In this document: positions 1 through 10,027 of the stretch, one piece after another
Position numbering within the stretch: position 1 is the stretch's first letter
Layout: each line of letters begins with the position of its first letter
Source of the DNA: Streptomyces spororaveus
Lineage (GTDB): Bacteria > Actinomycetota > Actinomycetes > Streptomycetales > Streptomycetaceae
Direction: 5' to 3'
Assembly: GCF_016755875.1 (NCBI RefSeq)
Contig: NZ_BNED01000005.1
Coordinates: 6,477,501 to 6,541,500 of the forward strand
DNA: 64,000 nt
The notes under the pieces: model-generated
What the model was told of the DNA's origin: nothing
The model's input: only the letters and a program-made list of their open reading frames with translations
The model's database searches: none
Translations under genes and position numbers: made by a program

Positions 1-1597
<1,597 letters not shown>

Positions 1598-1700
1598 GTT
1601 GCTCGCGTCCACTGTGTTAGTTCTGAAGCAACGAACAGTTGCTGGTTTCTAGAGCTAGAACATAACTACAAAGTGTGCTTGTTCGCTCGAAACCGATAGG

Positions 1701-1819
1701 GTTTCGGTGGTCATAGCGTTAGGGAAACGCCCGGTTACATTCCGAACCCGGAAGCTAAGCCTTTCAGCGCCGATGGTACTGCAGGGGGGACCCTGTGGGA
1801 GAGTAGGACGCCGCCGAAC
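1701..1819 (+). rRNA. rrf: 5S ribosomal RNA
   Basis: A roughly 119-nt sequence starts GTTTCGGTGGTCATAGCG and ends GGACGCCGCCGAAC. The two ends pair to form helix I. Internal segments CGCCCGGTTACATTCCGAACCCGG and GGGAGAGTAGG are the conserved 5S loops. It lies about 100 nt downstream of 23S, as the last gene of an rrn operon, and is followed at once by a strong terminator. Confidence 0.96.
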
Positions 1820-1827
1820 AATCTTTC

Positions 1828-1880
1828 AAAGGACCCTTGGTCCAGCGTTCAACGCTGGACCAAGGGTCCTTTTTGTTTTT
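1828..1880 (+). terminator. rrn operon rho-independent terminator
   Basis: A perfect 20-bp inverted repeat (1828-1847 with 1853-1872, loop 1848-1852) is followed by a T-rich tail through 1880. It begins 8 nt after 5S and ends the rRNA transcript. It is one of the few hairpins in this GC-rich window with a real U tract. Confidence 0.95.
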
Positions 1881-1960
1881 CACCTCTTTACGCCGAAGCG
1901 CGGCCATGGGTTGGTTGCGCGAGAATGACTAGCGGTACCCCGAAGACAGGAGTCACACCC

Positions 1961-4333
1961 ATGTCCAACTCTCCCGACGATCGTCCGGAGCGCGAGCCTC
2001 GTCGCAACGACGGCGGTGACAGGGGCGGCTACCGCGGGGGCCGTGACGACCGTGGCGGCGACCGTCCCCCCTTCCGCCGTGACGACCGCGGTGCCAGCGG
2101 CCGGCCGTCCAGTGGCGGTGGCGGCTTCCGTCGCGATGACCGTGGTGGCCGTCCTTCCGGTGGCGGCGGCGGTGGCGGCGGTTTCCGCCGTGACGACCGC
2201 GGTGGCGACCGTCCGTCCTACCCGCGCCGTGACGACGACCGTGGTGGCCGTCCCTCCGGCGGCGGTAGCGGTGGCGGCGGTTTCCGCCGTGACGACCGCG
2301 GTGGCGACCGTCCGAGCTTCCCGCGTCGCGATGACCGTGGTGGCGACCGTCCCTCGTACCCCCGCCGTGACGATGACCGTGGTGGTTTCCGCGGTGGCCG
2401 TGACGACCGTGGTGGGGACCGTCCGTCCTACCCGCGCCGCGACGACCGCGGTGGCGACCGCCCCTCGTACCCGCGTCGCGACGACGACCGTGGTGGCCGT
2501 CCCTCCGGCGGCGGTAGCGGTGGCGGCGGCTTCCGCCGTGACGACCGCGGTGGCGACCGCCCGTCCTACCCGCGTCGCGATGACCGTGGTGGCGACCGTC
2601 CCTCGTACCCGCGTCGCGATGACGACCGTGGTGGTTTCCGCGGTGGCCGTGACGACCGTGGTGGGGACCGTCCGTCCTACCCGCGCCGCGACGACCGCGG
2701 TGGCGACCGCCCCTCGTACCCGCGTCGCGACGACGACCGTGGTGGCCGTCCCTCCGGCGGCGGTAGCGGTGGCGGCGGCTTCCGCCGTGACGACCGTGGC
2801 GGTGACCGTCCGAGCTTCCCGCGTCGCGATGACCGTGGTGGCGACCGTCCCTCGTACCCGCGTCGCGACGATGACCGTGGTGGTTTCCGCGGTGGCCGTG
2901 ACGACCGTGGTGGGGACCGTCCCTCCTACCCGCGCCGCGACGACCGCGGTGGCGACCGCCCCTCGTACCCGCGTCGCGACGACGACCGTGGTGGTTTCCG
3001 CGGTGGCCGTGACGACCGTGGTGGGGACCGTCCGTCCTACCCGCGCCGTGACGACCGCGGTGGCGACCGCCCGTCCTACCCGCGTCGCGACGACGACCGC
3101 GGTGGGCGTCCCTCGTACCCGCGTCGCGACGATGACCGTGGTGGGTTCCGCGGTGGCCGTGACGACCGTGGTGGGGACCGTCCGTCCTACCCGCGCCGTG
3201 ACGACCGCGGTGGCGACCGTCCCTCGTACCCCCGCCGTGACGACGACCGCGGTGGCTACCGTGGCGGCCGTGACGACCGTGGTGGCGACCGTCCGTCCTA
3301 CCCCCGTCGTGACGACCGCGGTGGCGACCGTGGCGGGTTCCGTGGTGGCCGTGACGATCGCGGTGGTGACCGTGGTGGCTACCGTGGTCGCGATGACCGT
3401 GGCGGCGACCGCGACTTCCGCTCCGACCGGGACCCGGTCAAGCGCCTTCCGATCGACGAGGACGTCACCGGCCTCGAGATCGACGCCGACGTGCGCCAGG
3501 AGCTGCTGAGCCTGCCCAAGGGTCTGGCCGAAGAGGTTTCCAAGAACCTGGTCATGGTCGCGCGCCTGATCGACGAGGAGCCCGAGCAGGCGTACGCGTA
3601 CTCGCGCATCGCCCTGCGGCTGGCCTCCCGCGTCGCCGCCGTCCGCGAGGCCGCCGGCTTCGCCGCGTACGCCACGCAGAAGTACAGCGAGGCCCTCGCC
3701 GAGTTCCGCGCCGCCAAGCGCATGACCGGCTCCGTCGAGCTGTGGCCCGTCATGGCCGACTGCGAGCGCGGCCTCGGCCGTCCCGAGCGGGCGCTGGCCA
3801 TGGCCGGCGAGCCCGAGGTGCAGAAGCTGGACAAGGCCGGCCAGGTCGAGATGCGTCTGGTCGCGGCCGGTGCCCGGCGGGACCAGGGGCAGCTCGAAGC
3901 GGCCATCGTGACCCTGCAGAGCCCGGAGCTGGCCTCCAGCTCCGTCCAGCCCTGGACTGCGCGCCTGCGGTACGCCTACGCCGACGCGCTGCTGGCGGCC
4001 GGTCGTGAGGACGAGGCGCGCGAGTGGTTCGGCAAGACCCTCGAAGCGGACAAGGACGGGGCCACCGACGCCTCCGACCGTCTCGCCGAGCTCGACGGTG
4101 TCGAGTTCGTCGACGCCTCGATCGACCTGTCCGACCTCGCCGAGGACCAGGACCAGGACGACGACCGGAACGACGACGAGGACGACGAGGACGACGAGGA
4201 CGCTGCGGAGATCGCCGCGGCCGAGCGTGCCTCCGACGTCGCCGAGTACTACGACGAGGACGACGAGGAGTACGAGCCGCTGGAGCAGTCCGCGGCCGGC
4301 GCCGACGCCGACGTCGAGGACGACAAGGCCTGA
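1961..4333 (+). CDS. Tetratricopeptide-repeat protein with long Arg/Gly/Asp-rich repeat N-terminus
   Basis: 790 residues. ATG at 1961 is chosen because AGGAG lies 8 nt upstream; an in-frame ATG at 1925 has no such site. Residues ~1-495 are low-complexity, built from GDRPSYPRRDD, RGGFRGGRDDRGG and GGGSGGGGFRRDD units, rich in RGG and DRGG. After that comes an ordered helical domain (~500-720) with TPR-like helices, then a very acidic tail of Asp/Glu runs. Its place upstream of a HAD phosphatase, tlyA, nadK and recN matches the Rv1691-type TPR protein of M. tuberculosis, but the RGG-like extension is not part of the basic family. RGG repeats often bind RNA; with the rrn operon just upstream, an RNA- or ribosome-related role is an inference only. 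No enzymatic motif is seen. Confidence 0.85.
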   Translation: MSNSPDDRPEREPRRNDGGDRGGYRGGRDDRGGDRPPFRRDDRGASGRPSSGGGGFRRDDRGGRPSGGGGGGGGFRRDDRGGDRPSYPRRDDDRGGRPSGGGSGGGGFRRDDRGGDRPSFPRRDDRGGDRPSYPRRDDDRGGFRGGRDDRGGDRPSYPRRDDRGGDRPSYPRRDDDRGGRPSGGGSGGGGFRRDDRGGDRPSYPRRDDRGGDRPSYPRRDDDRGGFRGGRDDRGGDRPSYPRRDDRGGDRPSYPRRDDDRGGRPSGGGSGGGGFRRDDRGGDRPSFPRRDDRGGDRPSYPRRDDDRGGFRGGRDDRGGDRPSYPRRDDRGGDRPSYPRRDDDRGGFRGGRDDRGGDRPSYPRRDDRGGDRPSYPRRDDDRGGRPSYPRRDDDRGGFRGGRDDRGGDRPSYPRRDDRGGDRPSYPRRDDDRGGYRGGRDDRGGDRPSYPRRDDRGGDRGGFRGGRDDRGGDRGGYRGRDDRGGDRDFRSDRDPVKRLPIDEDVTGLEIDADVRQELLSLPKGLAEEVSKNLVMVARLIDEEPEQAYAYSRIALRLASRVAAVREAAGFAAYATQKYSEALAEFRAAKRMTGSVELWPVMADCERGLGRPERALAMAGEPEVQKLDKAGQVEMRLVAAGARRDQGQLEAAIVTLQSPELASSSVQPWTARLRYAYADALLAAGREDEAREWFGKTLEADKDGATDASDRLAELDGVEFVDASIDLSDLAEDQDQDDDRNDDEDDEDDEDAAEIAAAERASDVAEYYDEDDEEYEPLEQSAAGADADVEDDKA
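2243..2989 (+). repeat. Three tandem copies of a 249-bp unit inside the TPR gene
   Basis: The phrase GGTGGCCGTCCCTCCGGCG starts at 2243, 2492 and 2741, giving an exact 249-bp (83-codon) period. Each unit encodes GRPSGGGSGGGG, FRRDDRGG, two DRPSxPRRDDRGG modules, FRGGRDDRGG and two more DRPSYPRRDD modules. Copies are nearly identical in DNA, which suggests recent unequal recombination. Shorter related units continue on both sides (about 2010-3420). It is coding, so it is not a CRISPR-type array. Confidence 0.9.
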
Positions 4334-4341
4334 GTCACGGT

Positions 4342-4391
4342 GACATGAGGAAGGGCGGTACCCCGGTCGGGGTACCGCCCTTCGTCATGTC
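4342..4391. terminator. Bidirectional terminator between convergent genes
   Basis: An inner 14-bp perfect stem (4351-4364 with 4369-4382, loop GGTC) is extended by GACATGA (4342-4348) pairing with TCATGTC (4385-4391). It lies 8 nt after the TPR gene and 23 nt before the stop of the convergent DUF1015 gene, so it can end both transcripts. Confidence 0.85.
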
Positions 4392-4414
4392 CGGGGTCCG
4401 GCGTCCGGAGGCGC

Positions 4415-5686
4415 TCAGCCCAGGCCGCGCAGGACCAGGCCGGTGGCTGGTTTCGGTCCGAAGGACGTGGACTTGCGGGGCATGGTGACGCCCTGGCGGG
4501 CCAGATCCCGTACGACCTCCTCGCGTACGGGGTGGAGCAGGACAGCCGTGCCGCCGTGCCGCTCGGCCATGGCCACGGTGGAAGCGGCGTCGTGGATGTA
4601 CGTGATCTGGTCCGGGGCGTCGGGGATGTTCCAGAGGGCGTCGAGCAGGGTCGCGTGCAGAACGGTGGCGTCCAGCCGGCGCCAGGCTTCGGGACGGTCG
4701 TGCCGGACCGTGGTGTCGAGGAGCGCCGGGTCGGGGTCGGTGACCAGGTGGAAGGTGCCGTCGCCGGCGATCAGGAAGGCGTTGCCGCGTTCCGCGGCGT
4801 CCGCGAGCGCGTCCAGGGCCAGCGGGAGCGGTCCGTCGACCGGGTGGACGCGGAAGTGCCCGTCGACCGCGGCGAGGGCGTCCGCCACCGGGAGGCGGCG
4901 CAGCATCCGGTGGATGGCGCGGACCTGGAGCGGGTAGCGGGCGGTGTCCACGAGGAGGACCAGGCCGAAGTCCCAGGGGGTGGGGGAGTCGTGCTCCTCC
5001 TGGAGGCGCAGGTACGTCGCCCAGCGGTGGTGGCCGTCGGCGATGAGGGCCTGGCGGTGGCTGAGATCCGCCGTCACGGTGGCGAGTTCGTCCGGATCCG
5101 TGATGGCCCACAGGCGGTGCCGGAAGCCGTCCTCGGTGGTGGTCGACAGGAGGGGGGCGAGCTGGGCCGTCCGTTCGACGACCGCGGCCGCGCCCGTGTC
5201 GGGGTCGTCGCCCCGGTAGGTCAGGAGGAGCGGTTCGAGGTTGGCGGAGGTGGCCCGCATCAGGCCGGCCCGGTCGGTGACCACGTCCGGCATGACGTCC
5301 TCATGGGGCAGGACGATGCCGGCGTCGGCGGTGGACAGGGCGAGTGCGCCGATGACGCCGCGCTGGAGCATGCCGAGCCGGCGCTGTTCGTACACGTAGA
5401 GCGCCGGTTCGGGGTCGGAGCTGAGGACGCCTTTGGCGAGCCATTCGTGCAGGGTGCGCGCGGCCTGCTCGTTGCGCGCCGCCGGGGTGTCCGCCTGCGG
5501 GAGGATCAGGCGGACGATGTTGTGCGGGTCCGCGGATTCGAGGTGGTCGACTCCGTCGGGGCGCACGACCACGTCGTACGGCGGCGAGGTGACGGCGGCG
5601 AGGCTGCCGACACGCTCGGGGACGTAGCGCAGGCCATGGAACGGGGTCAGGCTCAGCCCTTGTCCCGCGGTGCCAGAAGTGGTCAT
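4415..5686 (-). CDS. DUF1015 family protein
   Basis: 423 residues, beginning MTTSGTAGQGLSLTPFHGLRY. The frame stays open far upstream, but the family-typical start 'F-x-G-L-R-Y' just after the N-terminus places the start at 5686, facing the divergent HAD gene with an 88-bp gap. The family signature SPPYDV near residue 30 and ADGHHRW near residue 215 are present. DUF1015 members are cytosolic proteins of unproven function, often predicted to be metal-dependent or HTH-linked enzymes. Length is normal for the family. No regulatory sequence was recognised. Confidence 0.85.
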   Translation of the reverse strand: MTTSGTAGQGLSLTPFHGLRYVPERVGSLAAVTSPPYDVVVRPDGVDHLESADPHNIVRLILPQADTPAARNEQAARTLHEWLAKGVLSSDPEPALYVYEQRRLGMLQRGVIGALALSTADAGIVLPHEDVMPDVVTDRAGLMRATSANLEPLLLTYRGDDPDTGAAAVVERTAQLAPLLSTTTEDGFRHRLWAITDPDELATVTADLSHRQALIADGHHRWATYLRLQEEHDSPTPWDFGLVLLVDTARYPLQVRAIHRMLRRLPVADALAAVDGHFRVHPVDGPLPLALDALADAAERGNAFLIAGDGTFHLVTDPDPALLDTTVRHDRPEAWRRLDATVLHATLLDALWNIPDAPDQITYIHDAASTVAMAERHGGTAVLLHPVREEVVRDLARQGVTMPRKSTSFGPKPATGLVLRGLG

Positions 5687-5774
5687 TGGTGCATCGTAAG
5701 ACGCGTCTCGCCATACGGGATGATCGGGGGAGTACAGAATTCGGACAAGATCGATCTCATGAGGAGCGGACAGG

Positions 5775-6845
5775 ATGACCCGGCAGAGCAGGACCAGTCC
5801 CGCGGCGAGTGAGCAGAGTCTGCACCAGGCGTACGACACCGCTCTGCTGGATCTGGACGGTGTGGTGTACGCCGGTGGCGAGGCCATCGCGCACGCAGTG
5901 CAGTCCCTCGCCACGGCCCGGGCGGACGGGATGCACCTGGCGTACGTCACGAACAACGCGCTGCGGACGCCGGACGCGGTCGCGGAGCACCTGGGTGAGC
6001 TGGGCATCCCGACGGAGCCGGCCGAGGTGATCACCTCGGCGCAGGCGGTGGCCCGGCTGATCGCGGAGCAGGTGGAGCCGGGGTCGAAGGTGCTGGTGAT
6101 CGGCGGGGAGGGGCTGCGGGTCGCGCTGCGCGAGCGTGGCCTGGTGCCGGTGGACTCGGCCGAGGAGGAGGGGCTCGCGGCGGTCGTCCAGGGGTACGGG
6201 GGTCCCGATCTGCCGTGGGGGCGGTTCGCGGAGGCCTCGTACGCGATCAACCGCGGGGTGCCGTGGTTCGCGTCGAACACCGACCTGACGATTCCGGGCG
6301 CGCGGGGGATCGCACCGGGCAACGGGGCCGCGGTGGAGGTCGTACGGATCGCCACGGGCGCGGAGCCGCAGGTGGCGGGCAAGCCGCTGCCCCCGATGCA
6401 CCGCGAGACGGTGCTGCGTACCGGGGCCCGGCGGCCGCTGGTGGTCGGGGACCGGCTGGACACCGACATCGAGGGCGCCTTCAACGGGGAGGTGGACTCG
6501 CTGCTGGTGCTGACCGGGGTCACGGACGCGGAGCAGCTGTTGCGGGCCGAGCCCAGGCACCGCCCCACCTATGTGGACCGGGATCTTCGGGGGCTGCTGG
6601 CCGGGCAGCCGGAGGTGGAGCCGTACGCGGAGGGTTTCCGCTGCGGTGGTTGGACGGCGGTCGCGACGAACGGCGGTGCGCTGGAGTTGCGCGAGGCCGA
6701 CGAGCACGGCGAGGGCGGAGGGGCCGGAGAGAGCGGGGATCCGCTCGACGGGCTGCGGGCGCTGTGCGCGGCGGCCTGGACGGCCGCCGGGGACGGGGTC
6801 TGCACGCTCGACGCGGCGAAGGCGCTGGCCAGGCTGGGTCTTTAG
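5775..6845 (+). CDS. HAD-superfamily (IIA) sugar/glycerol-phosphate phosphatase
   Basis: 356 residues; ATG at 5775 with GAGGAG 8 nt upstream. HAD motif I is DLDGVVY (26-32, nucleophile Asp26, acid/base Asp28). Motif II is the TNN segment near residue 59, and the metal-binding motif is GDRLDTDIEGAF near residue 222, which fits the NagD/4-nitrophenylphosphatase IIA class. A C-terminal extension of about 75 residues follows. The gene order matches Rv1692 of M. tuberculosis, reported as a glycerol-3-phosphate phosphatase with a similar extra C-terminal domain, so that substrate is the best guess. Residues ~315-325 are a Glu/Gly linker. Confidence 0.85.
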   Translation: MTRQSRTSPAASEQSLHQAYDTALLDLDGVVYAGGEAIAHAVQSLATARADGMHLAYVTNNALRTPDAVAEHLGELGIPTEPAEVITSAQAVARLIAEQVEPGSKVLVIGGEGLRVALRERGLVPVDSAEEEGLAAVVQGYGGPDLPWGRFAEASYAINRGVPWFASNTDLTIPGARGIAPGNGAAVEVVRIATGAEPQVAGKPLPPMHRETVLRTGARRPLVVGDRLDTDIEGAFNGEVDSLLVLTGVTDAEQLLRAEPRHRPTYVDRDLRGLLAGQPEVEPYAEGFRCGGWTAVATNGGALELREADEHGEGGGAGESGDPLDGLRALCAAAWTAAGDGVCTLDAAKALARLGL

Positions 6846-6876
6846 GGCCGTCCGGGAACCGGTCGGCGCACAAGAT

Positions 6877-6891
6877 AGGTTAGCCTAACCT
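6877..6891 (+). promoter_or_regulatory. Iron box (DmdR/DtxR-type operator)
   Basis: AGGTTAGCCTAACCT is a near-perfect inverted repeat and matches the actinobacterial iron-box core TTAGGTTAGGCTAACCTAA. It ends 2 nt before the GTG of the first permease gene. Binding of Fe-loaded DmdR1 (the DtxR homologue) here would repress the siderophore transporter when iron is plentiful. Confidence 0.88.
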
Positions 6892-6893
6892 GT

Positions 6894-7961
6894 GTGTTGG
6901 TCGAGAGTCCCCCTGAACCCGAACGGAGCGCGGTGCCCCGAGAGGGCGCCGTCGCCGCCGTAGCCCGCCCGCGCCATGCCGCGCGCGCCGCCGGTCTGCT
7001 CGCCGCTCTCGCGGTGCTGGCCCTGGTCGCCGTCACGAGCATCGCCGTGGGCGCCAGGCAGATGTCCCTGGACGAGGTCTGGCACGGCCTGTTCGCCTAC
7101 GCGGGTACGCCCTCCGACGTGGTCGTGCGGGACCTGCGGATCCCCCGCACCCTGCTCGGGCTGATGGTCGGTCTCGGACTCGGCCTGTCCGGTGCGGTGA
7201 TGCAGGCGCTGACCCGCAACCCGCTGGCCGAGCCCGGCATCCTCGGCGTCAACGCGGGCGCCGCGGCCGCCGTGGTCTCCGCGATCAGCTTCCTCGGTGC
7301 GAGTTCGCTGAGCGAGTTCGTGTGGTGGGCCTTCCTCGGCGCCGCCTTCGTCTCGGTCCTCGTGTACGTGCTCGGCGGCAGCCGCAGCGCGACCCCGGTG
7401 CGCCTCGCGCTCGCCGGTACGGCGGCCAGCGCGGCGCTCGTCGGCTACATCAACGCGGTGCAGCTGATGGACAGCAAGGCGCTGGACAAGCTGCGCTTCT
7501 GGACGGTGGGTTCGCTGGCCTCGGCGAACATGGACACGGTCCGGCAGGTGGCCCCCTTCCTGCTCGCCGGCGCGGTGCTCGCGCTGCTGCTGGGCCGGCC
7601 GCTGAACGCGATGGCGATGGGCGACGACACGGCGCGGGCACTCGGCGCGCACCTGACGCGGACCCGGATCGGCGCCATGGTCGCGATCACACTGCTGTGC
7701 GGTGCGGCGACCGCCGCGTGCGGGCCCATCGTGTTCATCGGGCTGATGGTCCCGCACCTCGTCCGCGCGTTCACCGGTCCCGACATGCGCTGGGTGCTCG
7801 CGTACTCGGCCGTCCTGTCGCCGGTACTGCTGCTCGGCTCTGACATCGTCGGCCGAGTCGTCACCCGGCCCGCCGAACTTCAGGTCGGCGTCGTGACCGC
7901 GCTCATCGGCGGCCCGGTCTTCATCTACCTGGTTCGGCGCAAGAGGATGGCCCAGCTGTGA
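6894..7961 (+). CDS. FecCD-family iron-siderophore ABC permease, first subunit
   Basis: 355 residues with a hydrophilic N-terminus (~30 residues) followed by multiple hydrophobic helices. Family landmarks are LRIPRTLLGLMVG, QALTRNPLAEPGILGVNAGAA and GPIVFIGLMVPHLVR. It forms half of the membrane channel that imports ferric siderophores. GTG at 6894 sits 2 nt after the iron box, so translation from here would need a leaderless or near-leaderless mRNA. An in-frame GTG at 6933, preceded by GGAG 4 nt upstream, is a real alternative that would leave the operator fully outside the coding part. It overlaps the next permease by 4 bp. Confidence 0.88.
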   Translation: MLVESPPEPERSAVPREGAVAAVARPRHAARAAGLLAALAVLALVAVTSIAVGARQMSLDEVWHGLFAYAGTPSDVVVRDLRIPRTLLGLMVGLGLGLSGAVMQALTRNPLAEPGILGVNAGAAAAVVSAISFLGASSLSEFVWWAFLGAAFVSVLVYVLGGSRSATPVRLALAGTAASAALVGYINAVQLMDSKALDKLRFWTVGSLASANMDTVRQVAPFLLAGAVLALLLGRPLNAMAMGDDTARALGAHLTRTRIGAMVAITLLCGAATAACGPIVFIGLMVPHLVRAFTGPDMRWVLAYSAVLSPVLLLGSDIVGRVVTRPAELQVGVVTALIGGPVFIYLVRRKRMAQL

Positions 7962-9097
7962 CCGCGACCACGAGCACGACCGGGACGTCGGCCGCGGACC
8001 CGGCCGCGGACGCCACCACGGAGGCCACCACGGCCGCGGCCGGCACCCCCCGCACGGCCCGGTCCGGACCTCGCCCGCTGCGCCTGCCCGGCGGGGTCTC
8101 GCTGCGCGTCGAGCGGCGCGCCCTGACCGTCGGGGTCCTGCTGACCGCCGCGGCGCTCGCCATGTCCGTCGTGCTCATCGGCACCGGCGACTTCGAGATA
8201 GCGCCGTGGGACGTCGTACAGACCCTGCTGGGCAACGGCACCCCCGCCACCGACTTCATCGTCAACGACCTGCGGCTGCCACGGGCCCTGGTCGCGCTGC
8301 TCGTCGGCGCGGCTCTCGGGATCTCCGGAGCCGTCTTCCAGTCCGTCTCCCGCAACCCGCTCGGCTCCCCGGACCTGCTCGGCTTCGGATACGGCTCGGC
8401 GGTCGGCGCGCTCGTCGTCATCGTCCTGTTCAAGGGCGGCGCCACCGAGGTCGCGGTCGGCGCGCTGGCCGGCGGTCTGCTGGCCGGCGTCGCCGTGTAC
8501 CTGCTCGCCTACAAGCAGGGCATCCAGGGCTACCGGCTGGTGCTGGTCGGCATCGGCGCCTCCGCGATGCTCATCGCCGTGATCCAGTACCTGCTCACCA
8601 AGGCCCAGCTGATCGAGGCCACCCGTGCCATGGTCTGGCTGACCGGCTCGCTGGCCGGCCGGGACTGGGCGCAGGTGTGGCCGCTGCTCGCCGTGTGCGC
8701 GGTGGTCTTCCCGCTGATCCTCGGTCAGGGCCGGGCCCTGCGGATGATGGAGATGGGCGACGACGCCGCGTACGCGGTCGGGGTGCGGGTGGAGCGGACG
8801 AGGATGCTGCTGATGCTGGCGGCGGTCGTGCTCACCACCGCGGCGAGCGCCGCGGCCGGGCCCATCAGTTTCGTCGCGCTGGCCGCGCCGCAGCTGGCCC
8901 GGCGGCTGACCCGCTCGCCCGGCGGGAACCTGGTGAACGCCGCCCTGATGGGCTCGGTGCTGCTGATGGTGTCGGACTGGGCCTCGCAGCGGGCCTTCGG
9001 CGCCGACCAGTTGCCGGTGGGTGTGGTGACCGGTCTCGTCGGCGGTGTCTACCTGCTCTGGCTGCTCGTCACCGAGCGCAAGGCGGGACGTATATGA
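7958..9097 (+). CDS. FecCD-family iron-siderophore ABC permease, second subunit
   Basis: 379 residues; GTG start overlaps the previous stop (GTGA), implying translational coupling. The first ~45 residues are Thr/Ala-rich and hydrophilic, then a polytopic FecCD domain follows with LRLPRALVALLVG, FQSVSRNPLGSPDLLGFGYGSA and GPISFVALAAPQLARRL. It pairs with the upstream permease as the heterodimeric channel. The transport operon contains no substrate-binding lipoprotein, so the solute receptor must be encoded elsewhere. Confidence 0.9.
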   Translation: MTATTSTTGTSAADPAADATTEATTAAAGTPRTARSGPRPLRLPGGVSLRVERRALTVGVLLTAAALAMSVVLIGTGDFEIAPWDVVQTLLGNGTPATDFIVNDLRLPRALVALLVGAALGISGAVFQSVSRNPLGSPDLLGFGYGSAVGALVVIVLFKGGATEVAVGALAGGLLAGVAVYLLAYKQGIQGYRLVLVGIGASAMLIAVIQYLLTKAQLIEATRAMVWLTGSLAGRDWAQVWPLLAVCAVVFPLILGQGRALRMMEMGDDAAYAVGVRVERTRMLLMLAAVVLTTAASAAAGPISFVALAAPQLARRLTRSPGGNLVNAALMGSVLLMVSDWASQRAFGADQLPVGVVTGLVGGVYLLWLLVTERKAGRI

Positions 9098-9117
9098 ACC
9101 TGATGAGGAGTACGCAA

Positions 9118-9924
9118 GTGCAGCGGCTGACCGCGGAGAACGTGACCCTCGGCTACGACCAGCGGGTCATCGCCGAGAACCTGTCGGTGGAGATCCCCGA
9201 CAACTCCTTCACGGTGATCGTCGGTCCCAACGCCTGCGGCAAGTCCACGCTGCTGCGGGCCCTGTCGCGGATGCTGAAGCCGTCCACCGGGCGGGTGCTG
9301 CTGGACGGGCAGGCCATCGGGTCGATGCCCGCGAAGAAGGTCGCCAAGACCCTGGGCCTGCTCCCGCAGTCCTCGATCGCGCCCGACGGCATCACGGTGG
9401 CCGACCTGGTCTCGCGCGGCCGGTACCCGCACCAGGGGCTGCTGCGGCAGTGGTCGGCGGAGGACGAGCGGGTGGTGAACGAGTCGATGGCCTCGACCGG
9501 GGTCGCCGAGCTCGCCGACCGGGCCGTGGACGAGCTGTCGGGCGGGCAGCGGCAGCGCGTGTGGATCGCGATGGCGCTGGCGCAGCAGACGCCGCTGCTG
9601 CTGCTCGACGAGCCGACGACGTACCTGGACATCCAGCACCAGATCGACGTGCTGGACCTGTGCGCGGAACTGCACGAGACGCAGGGGCGGACGCTGGTGG
9701 CGGTGCTGCACGATCTGAACCACGCGGCCCGCTACGCCACGCATCTGATCGCGATGCGGGGCGGGAAGGTCGTCGCGGAGGGGCCGCCGTCGGAGGTGGT
9801 CACCGCGGAGCTCGTGGAGAAGGTGTTCGGGCTGCGCTGCCAGGTGATCGCGGATCCGGAGACGGGGACGCCGCTGGTGGTTCCGGCGGCGCGCAAGGCC
9901 CGTGCGGTGGTCCGGGCGGAGTAG
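9118..9924 (+). CDS. Iron-siderophore ABC transporter ATP-binding protein
   Basis: ATPase of the FepC/FhuC type that powers the two permeases. Walker A GPNACGKST, signature LSGGQRQR, Walker B LLLLDEPTTYLD and the H-loop VLHDLNHAAR are all intact. GTG at 9118 is preferred because GAGGAG (9105-9110) lies 7 nt upstream. ATG at 9094, which overlaps the permease stop as ATGA and would add eight residues, and ATG at 9103 are alternatives. Length (268 residues from 9118) is normal for the family. Operon expression is expected to follow the iron box upstream of the first permease. Confidence 0.9.
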   Translation: MQRLTAENVTLGYDQRVIAENLSVEIPDNSFTVIVGPNACGKSTLLRALSRMLKPSTGRVLLDGQAIGSMPAKKVAKTLGLLPQSSIAPDGITVADLVSRGRYPHQGLLRQWSAEDERVVNESMASTGVAELADRAVDELSGGQRQRVWIAMALAQQTPLLLLDEPTTYLDIQHQIDVLDLCAELHETQGRTLVAVLHDLNHAARYATHLIAMRGGKVVAEGPPSEVVTAELVEKVFGLRCQVIADPETGTPLVVPAARKARAVVRAE

Positions 9925-9957
9925 CCTCCGGCTGGGCGGGCGGTTCTCGGGTGCCGG

Positions 9958-10022
9958 GTGCGGCGCCGTCGCCGGGGGCGCTGCCCCCGGACCCCCGCGC
10001 CTCAGACGCCGGCGGGGCTGGA
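9958..10022 (+). repeat. GC-rich intergenic repeat, copy A
   Basis: The sequence runs from GTGCGGCGCCGTCGCC to GCCGGCGGGGCTGG. It contains a perfect 8-bp hairpin (9972-9979 with 9983-9990) and lies between convergent genes. It matches the element at 52137-52202 almost base for base, and the reverse complement of 15700-15750. It probably acts as a transcription terminator. Confidence 0.8.
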
Positions 10023-10027
10023 CATGG

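Noticed and set aside
2000..3430. Regular repeats as a possible CRISPR array
   Set aside because: Repeats are in-frame coding units without unique spacers.
2016..3509. Alternative frame in the repeat region encoding Val/Thr/Ala-rich repeats
   Set aside because: It is the shifted frame of the same DNA repeats; the other frame continues into a folded domain and has the ribosome site.
5687..6568. Upstream extension of the DUF1015 frame
   Set aside because: The extension is antisense to the HAD gene and lacks protein features; the family start motif lies just after 5686.
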